This document shows, in pieces, positions 16,068-23,486 of a stretch of DNA of 42,629 bases. The DNA comes from Pseudomonadales bacterium (lineage in GTDB: Bacteria > Pseudomonadota > Gammaproteobacteria > Pseudomonadales > Azotimanducaceae), in assembly GCA_028283025.1 (NCBI GenBank), contig JAPYNO010000032.1, positions 1 through 42,629 on the forward strand, given 5' to 3'. How positions within the stretch are numbered: position 1 is the first letter of the stretch; every line of letters starts with the position of its first letter. Below the pieces are notes generated by a model. That model worked only from the letters and a program-made list of their open reading frames with translations. It had not been told where the DNA came from and did not search any database. Position numbers and translations under genes: made by a program.

Positions 16068-17438
16068 TCATATCTCGCCGTTCAGATACTTGTTCACCCG
16101 CTGCTGCAGGTGGCGGATGCGCACTTCTTGATAATTACCGAGCGTTTGGCCAAGTTTGCGACTGGTTTTGAAGCCACGGGTCTGCGCCGCCATATTGCCA
16201 GTGTCCTCGTCATAGATGGCACCCAAGCGACCAAGACCCTCGGCGGCGGTGTAGGAATCATCGACATCGAGCTGCACAGGCTCGGGCGGTGGCGGCGGCT
16301 TGCCGTCCGGCGGCACGGGCCGCAGCATCATGAGGTCAAAGGTGCAGAAGTCAGGATCGATGGCATCGGGCCGGAAGCGGTAGACCATCGGCAGTGACAG
16401 ACCCGGGAAGAAGAAGGCATTGGGAAATAGAAAATACTCGATCGAATCAAGCGTCATGCAGGTTGGATAGTGCGAGAAGTCCTGACCGTAGGCGTCGCCG
16501 AGTGTTCGCTTTAAGTGGTCTGCATAGAAGTCGCGCGCGGTCATGCCTTTCGGTACGCACGGCGTGTCGTCCCATTCGTGCCCGCGTGCCCACATGCTAC
16601 CCAAAAGTTCCTGCTCGGTTTGCGGCGGATTCACACGCGGATTGGGCGAGCCGATAGTATGAATGAAGCGCGTGACAGTTTCGCCAAAAACATCGTATTG
16701 GGTGGTGACTTCGGTACCGGGCATGCCGCCCGCATGGGTCTCGCGCACATGATAGGCTTCCATGAACGACTCCGCCGCCGCTTTCCAGTTGCACGGCAGT
16801 CGCTTTTGGATATGCGTCTCTATGTAGCGGTCTTCGATACCGAGTTTGGCAAAATGACTTCTCAAGGTGCCAAGATGCGCATCGAGCGGTTCGGCATCCA
16901 CATCGAAATTGACGAACACAAAGCCCGCCCACAAACCCACACGAACTTCGCGCAGGCTGTGTGTCTCGGCGCTCACATGCGGAAAGTCCCACTTCTCCGG
17001 CACTTCCAAGAGCTTGCCATCGAGCGAATAGATCCAGCCATGAAACGGGCAGCAAAAGTTCTCGGCATATCCGCAGCTTGCCGGCGCTTTGAGCTGCGTG
17101 CCGCGATGCATACAGGCGTTGTAGAACGCCTTGACCTCGCCCTGTCCGGTACGCACGATGACCGCCGACAAATGGCCGATGTCGTAGACGTAATAGTCGC
17201 CTGCTTCGGGGATATGCTCTTCGCGACACGCCCACTGCCAGACGCGCGGCCAAAGGTTTTCGAATTCGGCCTCTAATCGCACTTTCGATGTGTAGTTGCT
17301 GTAAGGAATGTCGTCATCGCCGAGAAACTCGTAGGACTCGGCCTGCAAAGGGGCGGGGACGCTCGAATCGTCGCGCTTGAGCAGTTCTTGCAAACTCGGA
17401 CCGGGCGCTCGCGCCTCACCGGGGGCTGCTTTGCTCAT
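16068..17438 (-). CDS. Rieske aromatic-ring-hydroxylating oxygenase, large subunit
   Basis: The terminal oxygenase component of a Rieske non-heme iron system, 456 aa. The [2Fe-2S] centre is bound by Cys109-x-His111 (NACMHRG) and Cys130-x-x-His133 (CPFHGW). The mononuclear iron site is suggested by EAYHVRETH. The catalytic domain continues to the C-terminus, and no small-subunit or reductase gene is adjacent. The start is ATG 17438 with ACGGAG 8 nt upstream; the longer open frame to 17489 runs into the 70-bp repeat and is an artefact. Relatives act on aromatics, choline-like compounds or sterols; the substrate is not evident. It heads the Rieske-GPH-regulator transcript. Confidence 0.9.
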   Translation of the reverse strand: MSKAAPGEARAPGPSLQELLKRDDSSVPAPLQAESYEFLGDDDIPYSNYTSKVRLEAEFENLWPRVWQWACREEHIPEAGDYYVYDIGHLSAVIVRTGQGEVKAFYNACMHRGTQLKAPASCGYAENFCCPFHGWIYSLDGKLLEVPEKWDFPHVSAETHSLREVRVGLWAGFVFVNFDVDAEPLDAHLGTLRSHFAKLGIEDRYIETHIQKRLPCNWKAAAESFMEAYHVRETHAGGMPGTEVTTQYDVFGETVTRFIHTIGSPNPRVNPPQTEQELLGSMWARGHEWDDTPCVPKGMTARDFYADHLKRTLGDAYGQDFSHYPTCMTLDSIEYFLFPNAFFFPGLSLPMVYRFRPDAIDPDFCTFDLMMLRPVPPDGKPPPPPEPVQLDVDDSYTAAEGLGRLGAIYDEDTGNMAAQTRGFKTSRKLGQTLGNYQEVRIRHLQQRVNKYLNGEI

Positions 17439-17470
17439 GGCACACTCCGTGTCAATGAATCGTCGTGAGC

Positions 17471-17540
17471 CTAATGTATCACTCACCATAGGTGAAGAAG
17501 CATAAGCTGTTGCTTTGCACAGGCTGGTAGCCGTAGCAAC
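17471..17540. repeat. 70-bp direct repeat, left copy (duplicated 3' end of GNAT gene)
   Basis: This copy matches 19437-19506 at 68 of 70 positions, with differences at 17485 and 17538. Read on the minus strand it encodes the last 18 residues of the GNAT protein (ending LCFFTYGE and a stop); the 17485 difference is synonymous. There is no gene body upstream of it, so it is a detached duplicate, as expected for an attachment site at the 3' end of a gene. Confidence 0.9.
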
Positions 17541-17552
17541 CTACTTCACTTC

Positions 17553-17582
17553 TTGAGTGGATAAATTGACTAGGACTATGAT
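17553..17582 (+). promoter_or_regulatory. Possible sigma-70 promoter of the three-gene cassette
   Basis: TTGAGT at 17553-17558 and TATGAT at 17577-17582 are separated by 18 bp, inside the cassette and 45 bp before the first gene. Another TTGACT at 17567 lies between them. The match is moderate. Confidence 0.35.
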
Positions 17583-17626
17583 ATACAGCACTGCCCTAAA
17601 ACTACTGGAAATGATAGAGGCACCCC

Positions 17627-18280
17627 GTGGAAGCGACCGTGAAGGATGTGCTGACTGCAAATCTTGTTCTGGTCGGAGCAGATCTTCTAAATGATCCAAG
17701 CCGGCATCAAGAATTTGTGAGAGCTATCGGATCTGAGGTCATATTCGACAGTGACGCATCACCGCAGCAGGCATCGTTCAATATCTGCAATATTCCGCGA
17801 GACCGGATTTCGATTGAATCGTCGGCTGGCAAGTCAACTGTTGCTCGCGCATACCCGGAAAAAGAGGATATCGAGCGGCTGTCGCAAGTCGCAATATATG
17901 CAATCGAATTTACAACATTGGAAAGCACTGGACTTCGGGGAGTTGGATTTAATATCGACCTAGTGGTTGAACAGTTCTCTGGAGAGTCCGCACAGAAGTA
18001 CATTGCGGGTCGTATTTTTTCTAGGACCATCCCCGTTGCTAGGGAGTTGGAGATAAAAGGCGGTATGGCACAGCTCTTCTTTCAAGAAGCAGATAGGACA
18101 TGGACTATCAGAATTGAGCCGAGGGTCATTCATCCAGAAAATGAGAACGTGTACTTGACGGTGAATTATCATGTGAGTTCGGTTGCGCTGCCAAGTGAAC
18201 TAGAGATTAGGAATTCGCTCAACGCAACTTGGGACCGCGCCCACGCTTTTGTTTCGGAGATAGATAAAAATGCTGGCTGA
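17627..18280 (+). CDS. Unknown protein, first gene of the cassette
   Basis: A 217-aa protein I do not recognise. It looks soluble, rich in beta-strand-like segments (for example AIYAIEFTTLESTGLRGVGF and AQLFFQEADRTWTIRIEP), with no signal peptide, membrane helix or known catalytic motif. It begins with a GTG at 17627 preceded by AGAGG. It overlaps the next gene by 11 nt, so the two are probably co-translated. Its composition looks more AT-rich than the surrounding genes. Position inside a repeat-bounded segment suggests cargo of a mobile cassette; defence or toxin-antitoxin roles are possible but nothing in the sequence shows them. Confidence 0.7.
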   Translation: MEATVKDVLTANLVLVGADLLNDPSRHQEFVRAIGSEVIFDSDASPQQASFNICNIPRDRISIESSAGKSTVARAYPEKEDIERLSQVAIYAIEFTTLESTGLRGVGFNIDLVVEQFSGESAQKYIAGRIFSRTIPVARELEIKGGMAQLFFQEADRTWTIRIEPRVIHPENENVYLTVNYHVSSVALPSELEIRNSLNATWDRAHAFVSEIDKNAG

Positions 18281-18890
18281 ATCTTTGGACATCGATACCG
18301 CATCATCATTCGGCAATTCCACCAACTTTGACTTCGATTGGGAAAAAACTCTCTCTCCTAATCAGGAAGCGGTCAGAATAGTGACTTGGAGGGAGGTGCG
18401 CAATATTTCCCGAATCTCCAAGAACTCTCTGCATCTCGATTCTAGGTCGCTCGGTTTAGAACCTCTGACAGATATGGCTTCGGAACATCTCATTAAAGCG
18501 AGTGATTCAAGAGAGGAAATTCTCGCAATTCTCAGCGCCACTCCATTGAGGTGGCTGTCAAGCCGTCTCAACGAGTTGCTTCGGTTTGAAGAAGATGAGC
18601 CTGACGCCCCACCCATGGACATAGAATCAATGCGCAACATGGTTCTGTTTCTCTGGCAACGAACTGATCTTCCAACTCCGGAAATATCCACTTCCCCCAA
18701 GGGACTCGCTTCCTGTGAATGGCAGCTTCGCCAAGATGGAATTCTCGCAATGGAGTTTCTTGCGCGTGGCATGGTGAGGTACGCATGCGTCTCGGCGGAA
18801 ATAGATGAGATGGGGGAGCGCGAACGAGCCAATGGGGTAACAACCAGAAAAAATGCTTCCGGCGTGGTTTCGTCCTTCTTCGAAGAGTAG
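18270..18890 (+). CDS. Unknown protein, second gene of the cassette
   Basis: A 206-aa protein of no recognised family. The N-terminus is Ser/Asp-rich, the middle has probable amphipathic helices (REEILAILSATPLRWLSSRL, then a Leu/Glu-rich stretch). A central segment contains LFLWQRTDLPTPEISTSPKG, and the C-terminal part GILAMEFLARGMVRYACVSA reads like an alpha/beta core. No nuclease or NTPase motif is apparent. The ATG at 18270 lies within the end of the first cassette gene (11-nt overlap). The next gene starts 11 nt after its stop. The tight spacing argues that all three act together. Confidence 0.7.
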   Translation: MLAESLDIDTASSFGNSTNFDFDWEKTLSPNQEAVRIVTWREVRNISRISKNSLHLDSRSLGLEPLTDMASEHLIKASDSREEILAILSATPLRWLSSRLNELLRFEEDEPDAPPMDIESMRNMVLFLWQRTDLPTPEISTSPKGLASCEWQLRQDGILAMEFLARGMVRYACVSAEIDEMGERERANGVTTRKNASGVVSSFFEE

Positions 18891-18901
18891 CTGGATTAGA
18901 A

Positions 18902-19369
18902 TTGGGGAATTCACTTCCAGATGCAGACCACATGGCCCGTTACTGCTCTCCATCGAGAATGGGGAGCGATGGGCTTCCGACAAGCGATGCGTTCAAGAAC
19001 CGGCTGAACGAGTCGTATCTTTCAGTCAACTGGCTGGAGTATTTTGGAAGAACCGACATTGAATCCGCGATTGAGGATGTGCGCGGCGCCTTTGCGGGAA
19101 AGCGTTATAGACTCAGCTCCAATGGGCGTTTTGCAGTCCTTAACGTCTATGAGGCTAAGAACGCCGCGGCCGCCGCAGTCGAACCTTTACGATTGCAGAT
19201 AGATATAAGACATTCGCCAACCACTGACGACCCTTCTCACGCTGGCATATTTGGATACGGGGAAGACGAACTACTTGACCTTCGATTGGCTGTAGAGCTT
19301 CGCAGACTTGTCAGCGTGGAGCATGTCTTTCTTGCCGTTAAGGAATCTGACCAGAACCCATTGCCCTAA
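18902..19369 (+). CDS. Unknown protein, third gene of the cassette
   Basis: A 155-aa protein starting at a TTG (18902). The segment NSLPDADHMARYCSPSRMG, followed by LSVNWLEYFG, looks like a conserved module that I believe occurs in other small uncharacterised bacterial proteins, but I cannot name the family. A later segment, LQIDIRHSPTTDDPSHAGI, holds His and Asp residues that could form an active site; this is speculative. It is the last gene of the cassette, ending 67 nt before the right-hand repeat. Its partners upstream are only 11 nt away or overlapping, so an operon is likely. Confidence 0.65.
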   Translation: MGNSLPDADHMARYCSPSRMGSDGLPTSDAFKNRLNESYLSVNWLEYFGRTDIESAIEDVRGAFAGKRYRLSSNGRFAVLNVYEAKNAAAAAVEPLRLQIDIRHSPTTDDPSHAGIFGYGEDELLDLRLAVELRRLVSVEHVFLAVKESDQNPLP

Positions 19370-19436
19370 ACGTCCCTATCGCCGCACAGAACATATCATG
19401 CGAGGGCTGCCTTGAAATCAGTTATTGTGAGTCACG

Positions 19437-19506
19437 CTAATGTATCACTCGCCATAGGTGAAGAAGCATAAGCTGTTGCTTTGCACAGGCTGGTAGCCGT
19501 AGCGAC
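19437..19506. repeat. 70-bp direct repeat, right copy (3' end of GNAT gene)
   Basis: Second copy of the sequence at 17471-17540, offset 1966 bp. It covers the stop codon and last 18 codons of the GNAT gene plus 8 bp downstream. Similarity stops abruptly on both sides. Confidence 0.9.
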
Positions 19507-19819
19507 AAAACAGCCGCCATGCGGGCTGGTCTTGCTGGCATTCAACGTGTATCTCCGTCGCACCGCGAGATTCAGCAACGCCTGTCGCATGGCCGACGAG
19601 ATAGTATCCAAGACCTTCGCGGCGCGCCGATTCCCTCACGGCAAGCCGCAAGATGCGCCAAGCCCTTGATTCTCCAGTCGGTTCTTCGAGCAAGTAGCCA
19701 CCAAGAATCTCATCGTCCGACTTGGCGATACGCATCAGTCGCGTGATGTCTTCAGTGCACGGCGTGAGGCAGAGCAATTGCCAAGGGATCTCAAACGGGC
19801 GCGGGCGAACGATTTTCAC
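19445..19819 (-). CDS. GNAT-family N-acetyltransferase
   Basis: A small acetyl-CoA-dependent transferase of 124 aa. The acetyl-CoA motif A region is ILRLAVRESARREGLGYYLV, with the R-x-x-G-x-G/A type turn at REGLGY. Motif B includes WRLFCRYGYQPV near the C-terminus. It starts at GTG 19819; an in-frame stop just upstream rules out a longer form, so it is somewhat short for the family (about 145 aa). The substrate is unknown. Its last 18 codons lie in the 70-bp repeat that bounds the cassette. Before the insertion it was probably followed directly by the Rieske oxygenase gene, about 40 nt downstream on the same strand. Confidence 0.8.
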   Translation of the reverse strand: MKIVRPRPFEIPWQLLCLTPCTEDITRLMRIAKSDDEILGGYLLEEPTGESRAWRILRLAVRESARREGLGYYLVGHATGVAESRGATEIHVECQQDQPAWRLFCRYGYQPVQSNSLCFFTYGE

Positions 19820-19897
19820 GAATTAGGATGCGTTTCAGAGATTCAGCATTATGACAAGGGATAATAGGCAGCTTATCCTTGATTACGAGCATCCTTC

Positions 19898-20776
19898 ATG
19901 TCAGAAGAAACCTACCAACCGCCGAAGGTCTGGACTTGGGACCCCGACAAGCCGCAAGCATTCAGCAACATCAATCGGCCAACGGCTGGCGCCCGGTTTG
20001 ACAAGGATTTGCCGGTCGGCAAGCATCCGTTGCAGCTCTATTCGCTGGCAACACCGAACGGTGTCAAGGTCACGATCATGCTCGAAGAATTGCTTGCCAA
20101 GGGACATGCAGGCGCGGAATACGATGCGTGGCTGATCAACATCGGCGAGGGTGTGCAGTTTAGCAGCGGCTTCGTTGATGCCAACCCCAACTCAAAGATC
20201 CCAGCGCTCGTTGACCGGAGCGGCGATGCGCCTGTTCGCGTCTTTGAATCAGGCGCTATCCTGCTGCATCTAGCAGAAAAGTTCGGCGAGTTCATTGCCG
20301 CAGGCGATGCCCGCGCCGAGTGCCTGTCCTGGCTCTTTTGGCAGATGGGCAGCGCGCCGCTCCTTGGCGGCGGGTTCGGTCATTTCTACGCCTATGCGCC
20401 AGTCAAGATCGAATATGCCATCGACCGATACGCTATGGAAGTGAAGCGACAACTCGACTTGCTTGACAAGCACTTCGCTTCTCGACAGTACGTCTGCGGT
20501 GACGAGTACACCATTGCGGACATGGCCATCTGGCCTTGGTTTGGTGGCTTGGCGCGCAATCTCGCCTATCAGGCTGCGGAATTCCTACAGGTGCACACCT
20601 ACGCCAATTTGAATCGTTGGGTCGAGGCTGTTGGCGAGCGACCCACCGTCAAGCGCGGGCAAATGGTGAACCGGCCATTTGGAGACAAATCCAAGCAGCT
20701 GCACGAGCGCCACGATGCGAGCGATTTTGAATTGCGGACACAGGATATTCTTGATCCGGACGATGCGACTGACTAG
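19898..20776 (+). CDS. yghU: Glutathione-dependent disulfide-bond oxidoreductase, YghU-type
   Basis: A nu-class glutathione transferase-like enzyme of 292 aa with disulfide-reductase activity in studied homologues. It follows E. coli YghU almost block for block: TYQPPKVWTWD at the start, the active-site region LYSLATPNGVKVTIMLEELL (thioredoxin fold, with Thr-Pro-Asn instead of a catalytic Cys), FVDANPNSKIPAL, FGHFYAYAPVKIEYAIDR, DEYTIADMAIWPWFG and the C-terminal QLHERHDASDF. It stands alone, convergent with the next gene, and its stop codon is part of a hairpin. Confidence 0.95.
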   Translation: MSEETYQPPKVWTWDPDKPQAFSNINRPTAGARFDKDLPVGKHPLQLYSLATPNGVKVTIMLEELLAKGHAGAEYDAWLINIGEGVQFSSGFVDANPNSKIPALVDRSGDAPVRVFESGAILLHLAEKFGEFIAAGDARAECLSWLFWQMGSAPLLGGGFGHFYAYAPVKIEYAIDRYAMEVKRQLDLLDKHFASRQYVCGDEYTIADMAIWPWFGGLARNLAYQAAEFLQVHTYANLNRWVEAVGERPTVKRGQMVNRPFGDKSKQLHERHDASDFELRTQDILDPDDATD

Positions 20777-20798
20777 GGCGTGTTCACACTACGCCCTA
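20774..20798. terminator. Hairpin shared by two convergent genes
   Basis: TAGGGCGT at 20774-20781 pairs perfectly with ACGCCCTA at 20791-20798 across a 9-nt loop. The two arms contain the stop codons of yghU and of the convergent small gene. It is a plausible bidirectional terminator, although no T-run follows. Confidence 0.45.
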
Positions 20799-21290
20799 AC
20801 GCACTAGGCGTAACTTCGGACGTTTCGAAAACAGATGAACGACCTTCGCGCGCAGCGGAGGTGCGAGGCTTGTTTGGTATCGCTTGGTGAGTATGGGCGC
20901 GACGAGGTCATAGGCATCCCACGCATCGAGGTGCGCGTAGGGATGTGCCGAGTCTAATCCGAGTGCTACGGCGTAGTCGCCAAGATAGTCCTCGTAGTAG
21001 GACTCAACGAAGCTTCGGCCAGCTTCTGAAAAGAGCATCGTGTCGAGTCGGCCCGCCGCCATGCGCACAAACAATTCACTGCCATTGAGTTCGCGCACTC
21101 GCGTCCTCAGAATGAGGTCGGCATGTTGTCGTTTGCATGCTTGCGAGAGCAGGTCATGATTTGCGCACCAAGCGAGAAAGACTCCCATGTGCATGGCCGC
21201 GAGGTCGGGTGCGCCAGCCTTTTCGAGATGCGCAGCGAGATCGTCGATGACCCTGCTGTCAGGCATGTGCGAGTGCTTGATCGAGGTCAT
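20796..21290 (-). CDS. Small DUF7832-like protein
   Basis: A 164-aa soluble protein. The segment AAMHMGVFLAWCANHDLLS, followed by an SFVESYYEDYLGDY block, resembles the DUF7832 group of small bacterial proteins of unknown function, which typically show a H-x-GMFLAWA block and YY-x-x-YL-x-DY. The start may be ATG 21290 or ATG 21266; either overlaps the cystathionine synthase gene upstream (by 32 or 8 nt), implying co-transcription. No catalytic motif is seen. The stop lies in the shared hairpin with yghU. Confidence 0.7.
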   Translation of the reverse strand: MTSIKHSHMPDSRVIDDLAAHLEKAGAPDLAAMHMGVFLAWCANHDLLSQACKRQHADLILRTRVRELNGSELFVRMAAGRLDTMLFSEAGRSFVESYYEDYLGDYAVALGLDSAHPYAHLDAWDAYDLVAPILTKRYQTSLAPPLRAKVVHLFSKRPKLRLVR

Positions 21291-22419
21291 TCTTCAAGTC
21301 CTCTAAATCCTCAATGCCAACGCTCACGCGAATCAGTGAGTCGCTGAGGCCAGCGGCCTCACGCATGGCCTTTGGCATACTCGCATGAGTCATGAGGGCA
21401 GGTTGCTCAATCAGCGACTCGACACCGCCGAGACTTTCTGCGAGCGTGAACACCTCTGTCGCTTGCAGGACGCGGCGCGCCGCGTCGAGACCGCCCTTGA
21501 TGTCAAACGACAGCATGCCGCCGAAGCCCGACATCTGCCGCTTGGCAAGCGCATGCTGGGGGTGCGAAGGTAGGCCTGGGTAATGCACATGCTGCACCTT
21601 GTCGTGCTCACTTAAGAACTCCGCCAAGGCCAAGGCGTTTTGCTCATGCGCCTTCATGCGTACTTGCAAAGTTTTCAGGCTGCGCAGGCTGAGCCAAGCG
21701 TCAAAAGTGGCCTGGATAATGCCGAGCGCATTGGAAATATAGGCAAGCCGCTCGCCGATGGCGTCATTGTCAGTGACCATGACGCCAGCCACGAGGTCGC
21801 TGTGGCCGCCGAGATACTTGGTGGTCGAATGCACCACCAAGTCGGCACCGATCTCGATTGGGCGCTGGAACGCTGGACTCAGAAAAGTATTGTCTACTGC
21901 GAGCAGCGCTTGATGCGCGTGCGCGACTTCCGATGCAGCACCGATATCGATGATCTTCGTCAAGGGGTTCGACGGTGTCTCTACCCACACCATGCGCGTA
22001 TTGTTTCGCATGGCGCTGCGCAGATTGTCGATATTCGTCATATCAACATAGGAGAACTCAATGCCAAACGTGGTGAAAATCTGATCGAACAGGCGCACCG
22101 TGCCGCCATAGAGGTCATCGCAGGCAATCACATGGTCACCTGCTTTGAGCAAGAACATCGCGGTGCCCGTGGCAAGATTCCCAGACGCGGTCGCGAATCC
22201 GTAGCGAGCTCCTTCAAGGTTGGCAATGCACGCCTCAAAAGCTGCGCGCGTTGGATTGCCGCTGCGCGAATACTCATAGCCGGTGTGTTCGCCTGGCGCC
22301 GGTTGCTCGTAGGTCGAAGTCAGGAACAGCGGCGTGATGACCGAGCCCGTGGCTTCATCCCGGTATTGTCCGGCATGAATCGAGCGGGTGCGAAAGCCTC
22401 GAGAATCTGAGGGTGGCAT
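21259..22419 (-). CDS. Cystathionine gamma-synthase/lyase (Cys/Met metabolism PLP enzyme)
   Basis: A cytoplasmic PLP-dependent transsulfuration enzyme of 386 aa. Signature blocks are TRSIHAGQ at the N-terminus, YEYSRSGNPTR (phosphate and substrate contacts), and VVHSTTKYLGGHSD, whose Lys near residue 200 forms the PLP Schiff base. LLAVDNTF supplies the Asp that contacts the pyridine nitrogen. The usual ASGMAA-type PLP loop reads TASGNLATGTAM. Gamma-synthase (O-succinylhomoserine to cystathionine, methionine route) is most likely; gamma- or beta-lyase cannot be separated by eye. No SAM riboswitch is apparent in the 209 bp upstream, which separates it from the divergent MerR-TPR gene. Confidence 0.9.
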   Translation of the reverse strand: MPPSDSRGFRTRSIHAGQYRDEATGSVITPLFLTSTYEQPAPGEHTGYEYSRSGNPTRAAFEACIANLEGARYGFATASGNLATGTAMFLLKAGDHVIACDDLYGGTVRLFDQIFTTFGIEFSYVDMTNIDNLRSAMRNNTRMVWVETPSNPLTKIIDIGAASEVAHAHQALLAVDNTFLSPAFQRPIEIGADLVVHSTTKYLGGHSDLVAGVMVTDNDAIGERLAYISNALGIIQATFDAWLSLRSLKTLQVRMKAHEQNALALAEFLSEHDKVQHVHYPGLPSHPQHALAKRQMSGFGGMLSFDIKGGLDAARRVLQATEVFTLAESLGGVESLIEQPALMTHASMPKAMREAAGLSDSLIRVSVGIEDLEDLKNDLDQALAHA

Positions 22420-22628
22420 GGGGCGGGTCAGTGTCTAAATGAGGCGATTGAGTATTGTAGTCCTTTGCTTGCGCGCCTGTCGGCCTGTGGTCTGATTGAG
22501 CGCTACGCACTGAATTCATCGTGCGCTTCCATGTGCCGCACAGGAAATCAGTTGCCTTAGAGTCGAATGTCTGCAAGGCGCGTGCGCAAGAGCGCGAAGT
22601 TCGGGTAGAGTTTTGCTCTTGGTCGAGA

Positions 22629-23486
22629 ATGCCGATGGACGATACAGACGACAGTCAGGAAAGTGTGGATTTAGCAACGGCAGCTCGTCTTACAGGGCTT
22701 TCAGTTCGCCAAATTCGACGTTGGTCCGACATGGGCGTCGTAGGCGATGCTCAGGCGGGCATCAGTTTCGTTGATCTCCGCTTGCTGCGCAGCTTCGCTA
22801 CGCTATTGAAGCTTCGGTTGCCGGCAAGGCGACTGAATCGCGCCCTTGAGCGAATGAGCGTGCCTTCGAACTCGATGACAACAGACGGACAATCCTTACT
22901 GTATCGTCGCAACAGCCGCCTCTGGAACGCGGTGACAGGGCAAGGCCAAATCGAATTCGACGAGGCGACAGCGCCGCTGAAGTCTGAACCGCCGGTGATG
23001 CTTCACCAAGAGACGCAGCAAGGGCATTTGTCCCGCACTGCCGAGGATTGGTATCAGCTTGGGGTGACGCTCGAACACTCGGACATGAAGGCGTCTCAAC
23101 GTGCCTATCTCAAGGCCATTGAATCTGATCCGGAATATGTTGCGGCGCGGATTAATCTCGGCCGCCTCAAGCAGTTGCGAGGTCAGATTTCATCGGCTGT
23201 ACACCAATATCGCGAGGCCATTCGTCTTGATCCTGAGAATTCTGAAGCCTTCTATAACCTCGCGACAGTGTTTGACGACCTTGGGGAAAGAGAAGTGGCG
23301 ATCAATTACTACCGCATCGCTTCGCGCAGTGTGCCCGAGGCGCATCTTCATCTTGGGCGACTGCTTGAAGAGCAGGATCAATCCATGCGCGCCAAATGGC
23401 ACTTCAAGGCGTGGGAGAAGTCCGCTCCGCGCGCTGAGGGATATGAATTTGACGATCTCGACGAGAGTCCGTCCGATGAGCACTAA
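22629..23486 (+). CDS. MerR-type HTH protein with tetratricopeptide repeats
   Basis: A 285-aa protein with an N-terminal MerR-like helix-turn-helix (LATAARLTGLSVRQIRRWSD, then the SFVDLRLLRSFATLLK wing) and a C-terminal TPR array (at least three repeats, such as AEDWYQLGVTLEHSDMKASQ, AVHQYREAIRLDPENSEAFY and AINYYRIA). The start is ATG 22629, or 22635; the open frame extends further upstream without homology. TPRs replace the usual effector domain, so activity may be set by a protein partner. The fold family is seen elsewhere in proteobacteria but its targets are unknown. It ends in a 4-nt convergent overlap with feoB. Confidence 0.82.
   Translation: MPMDDTDDSQESVDLATAARLTGLSVRQIRRWSDMGVVGDAQAGISFVDLRLLRSFATLLKLRLPARRLNRALERMSVPSNSMTTDGQSLLYRRNSRLWNAVTGQGQIEFDEATAPLKSEPPVMLHQETQQGHLSRTAEDWYQLGVTLEHSDMKASQRAYLKAIESDPEYVAARINLGRLKQLRGQISSAVHQYREAIRLDPENSEAFYNLATVFDDLGEREVAINYYRIASRSVPEAHLHLGRLLEEQDQSMRAKWHFKAWEKSAPRAEGYEFDDLDESPSDEH

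Larger units (their letters stand above)
17471..19506. mobile_element. Candidate integrated cassette bounded by 70-bp direct repeats
   Basis: A unit of 1966 bp (one repeat plus interior) carries three unknown co-oriented genes that look more AT-rich than the flanks. The boundary repeats are the 3' end of the GNAT gene, one complete in the gene at the right and one orphan at the left. This resembles site-specific integration at a gene's 3' end that restores the coding sequence. No integrase, transposase or terminal inverted repeat is visible, so it would be a non-autonomous element or the remnant of a larger one. A plain tandem duplication followed by loss is the alternative. Confidence 0.45.

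Noticed and set aside
21640..22410. 256-aa plus-strand frame opposite cystathionine synthase
   Set aside because: Shadow of a well-conserved PLP enzyme; the translation matches no family and has no start signals.
22420..22628. SAM or other riboswitch upstream of cystathionine synthase
   Set aside because: No recognisable SAM-binding leader elements or terminator hairpin in this 209-bp gap; nothing else supportable is seen there.
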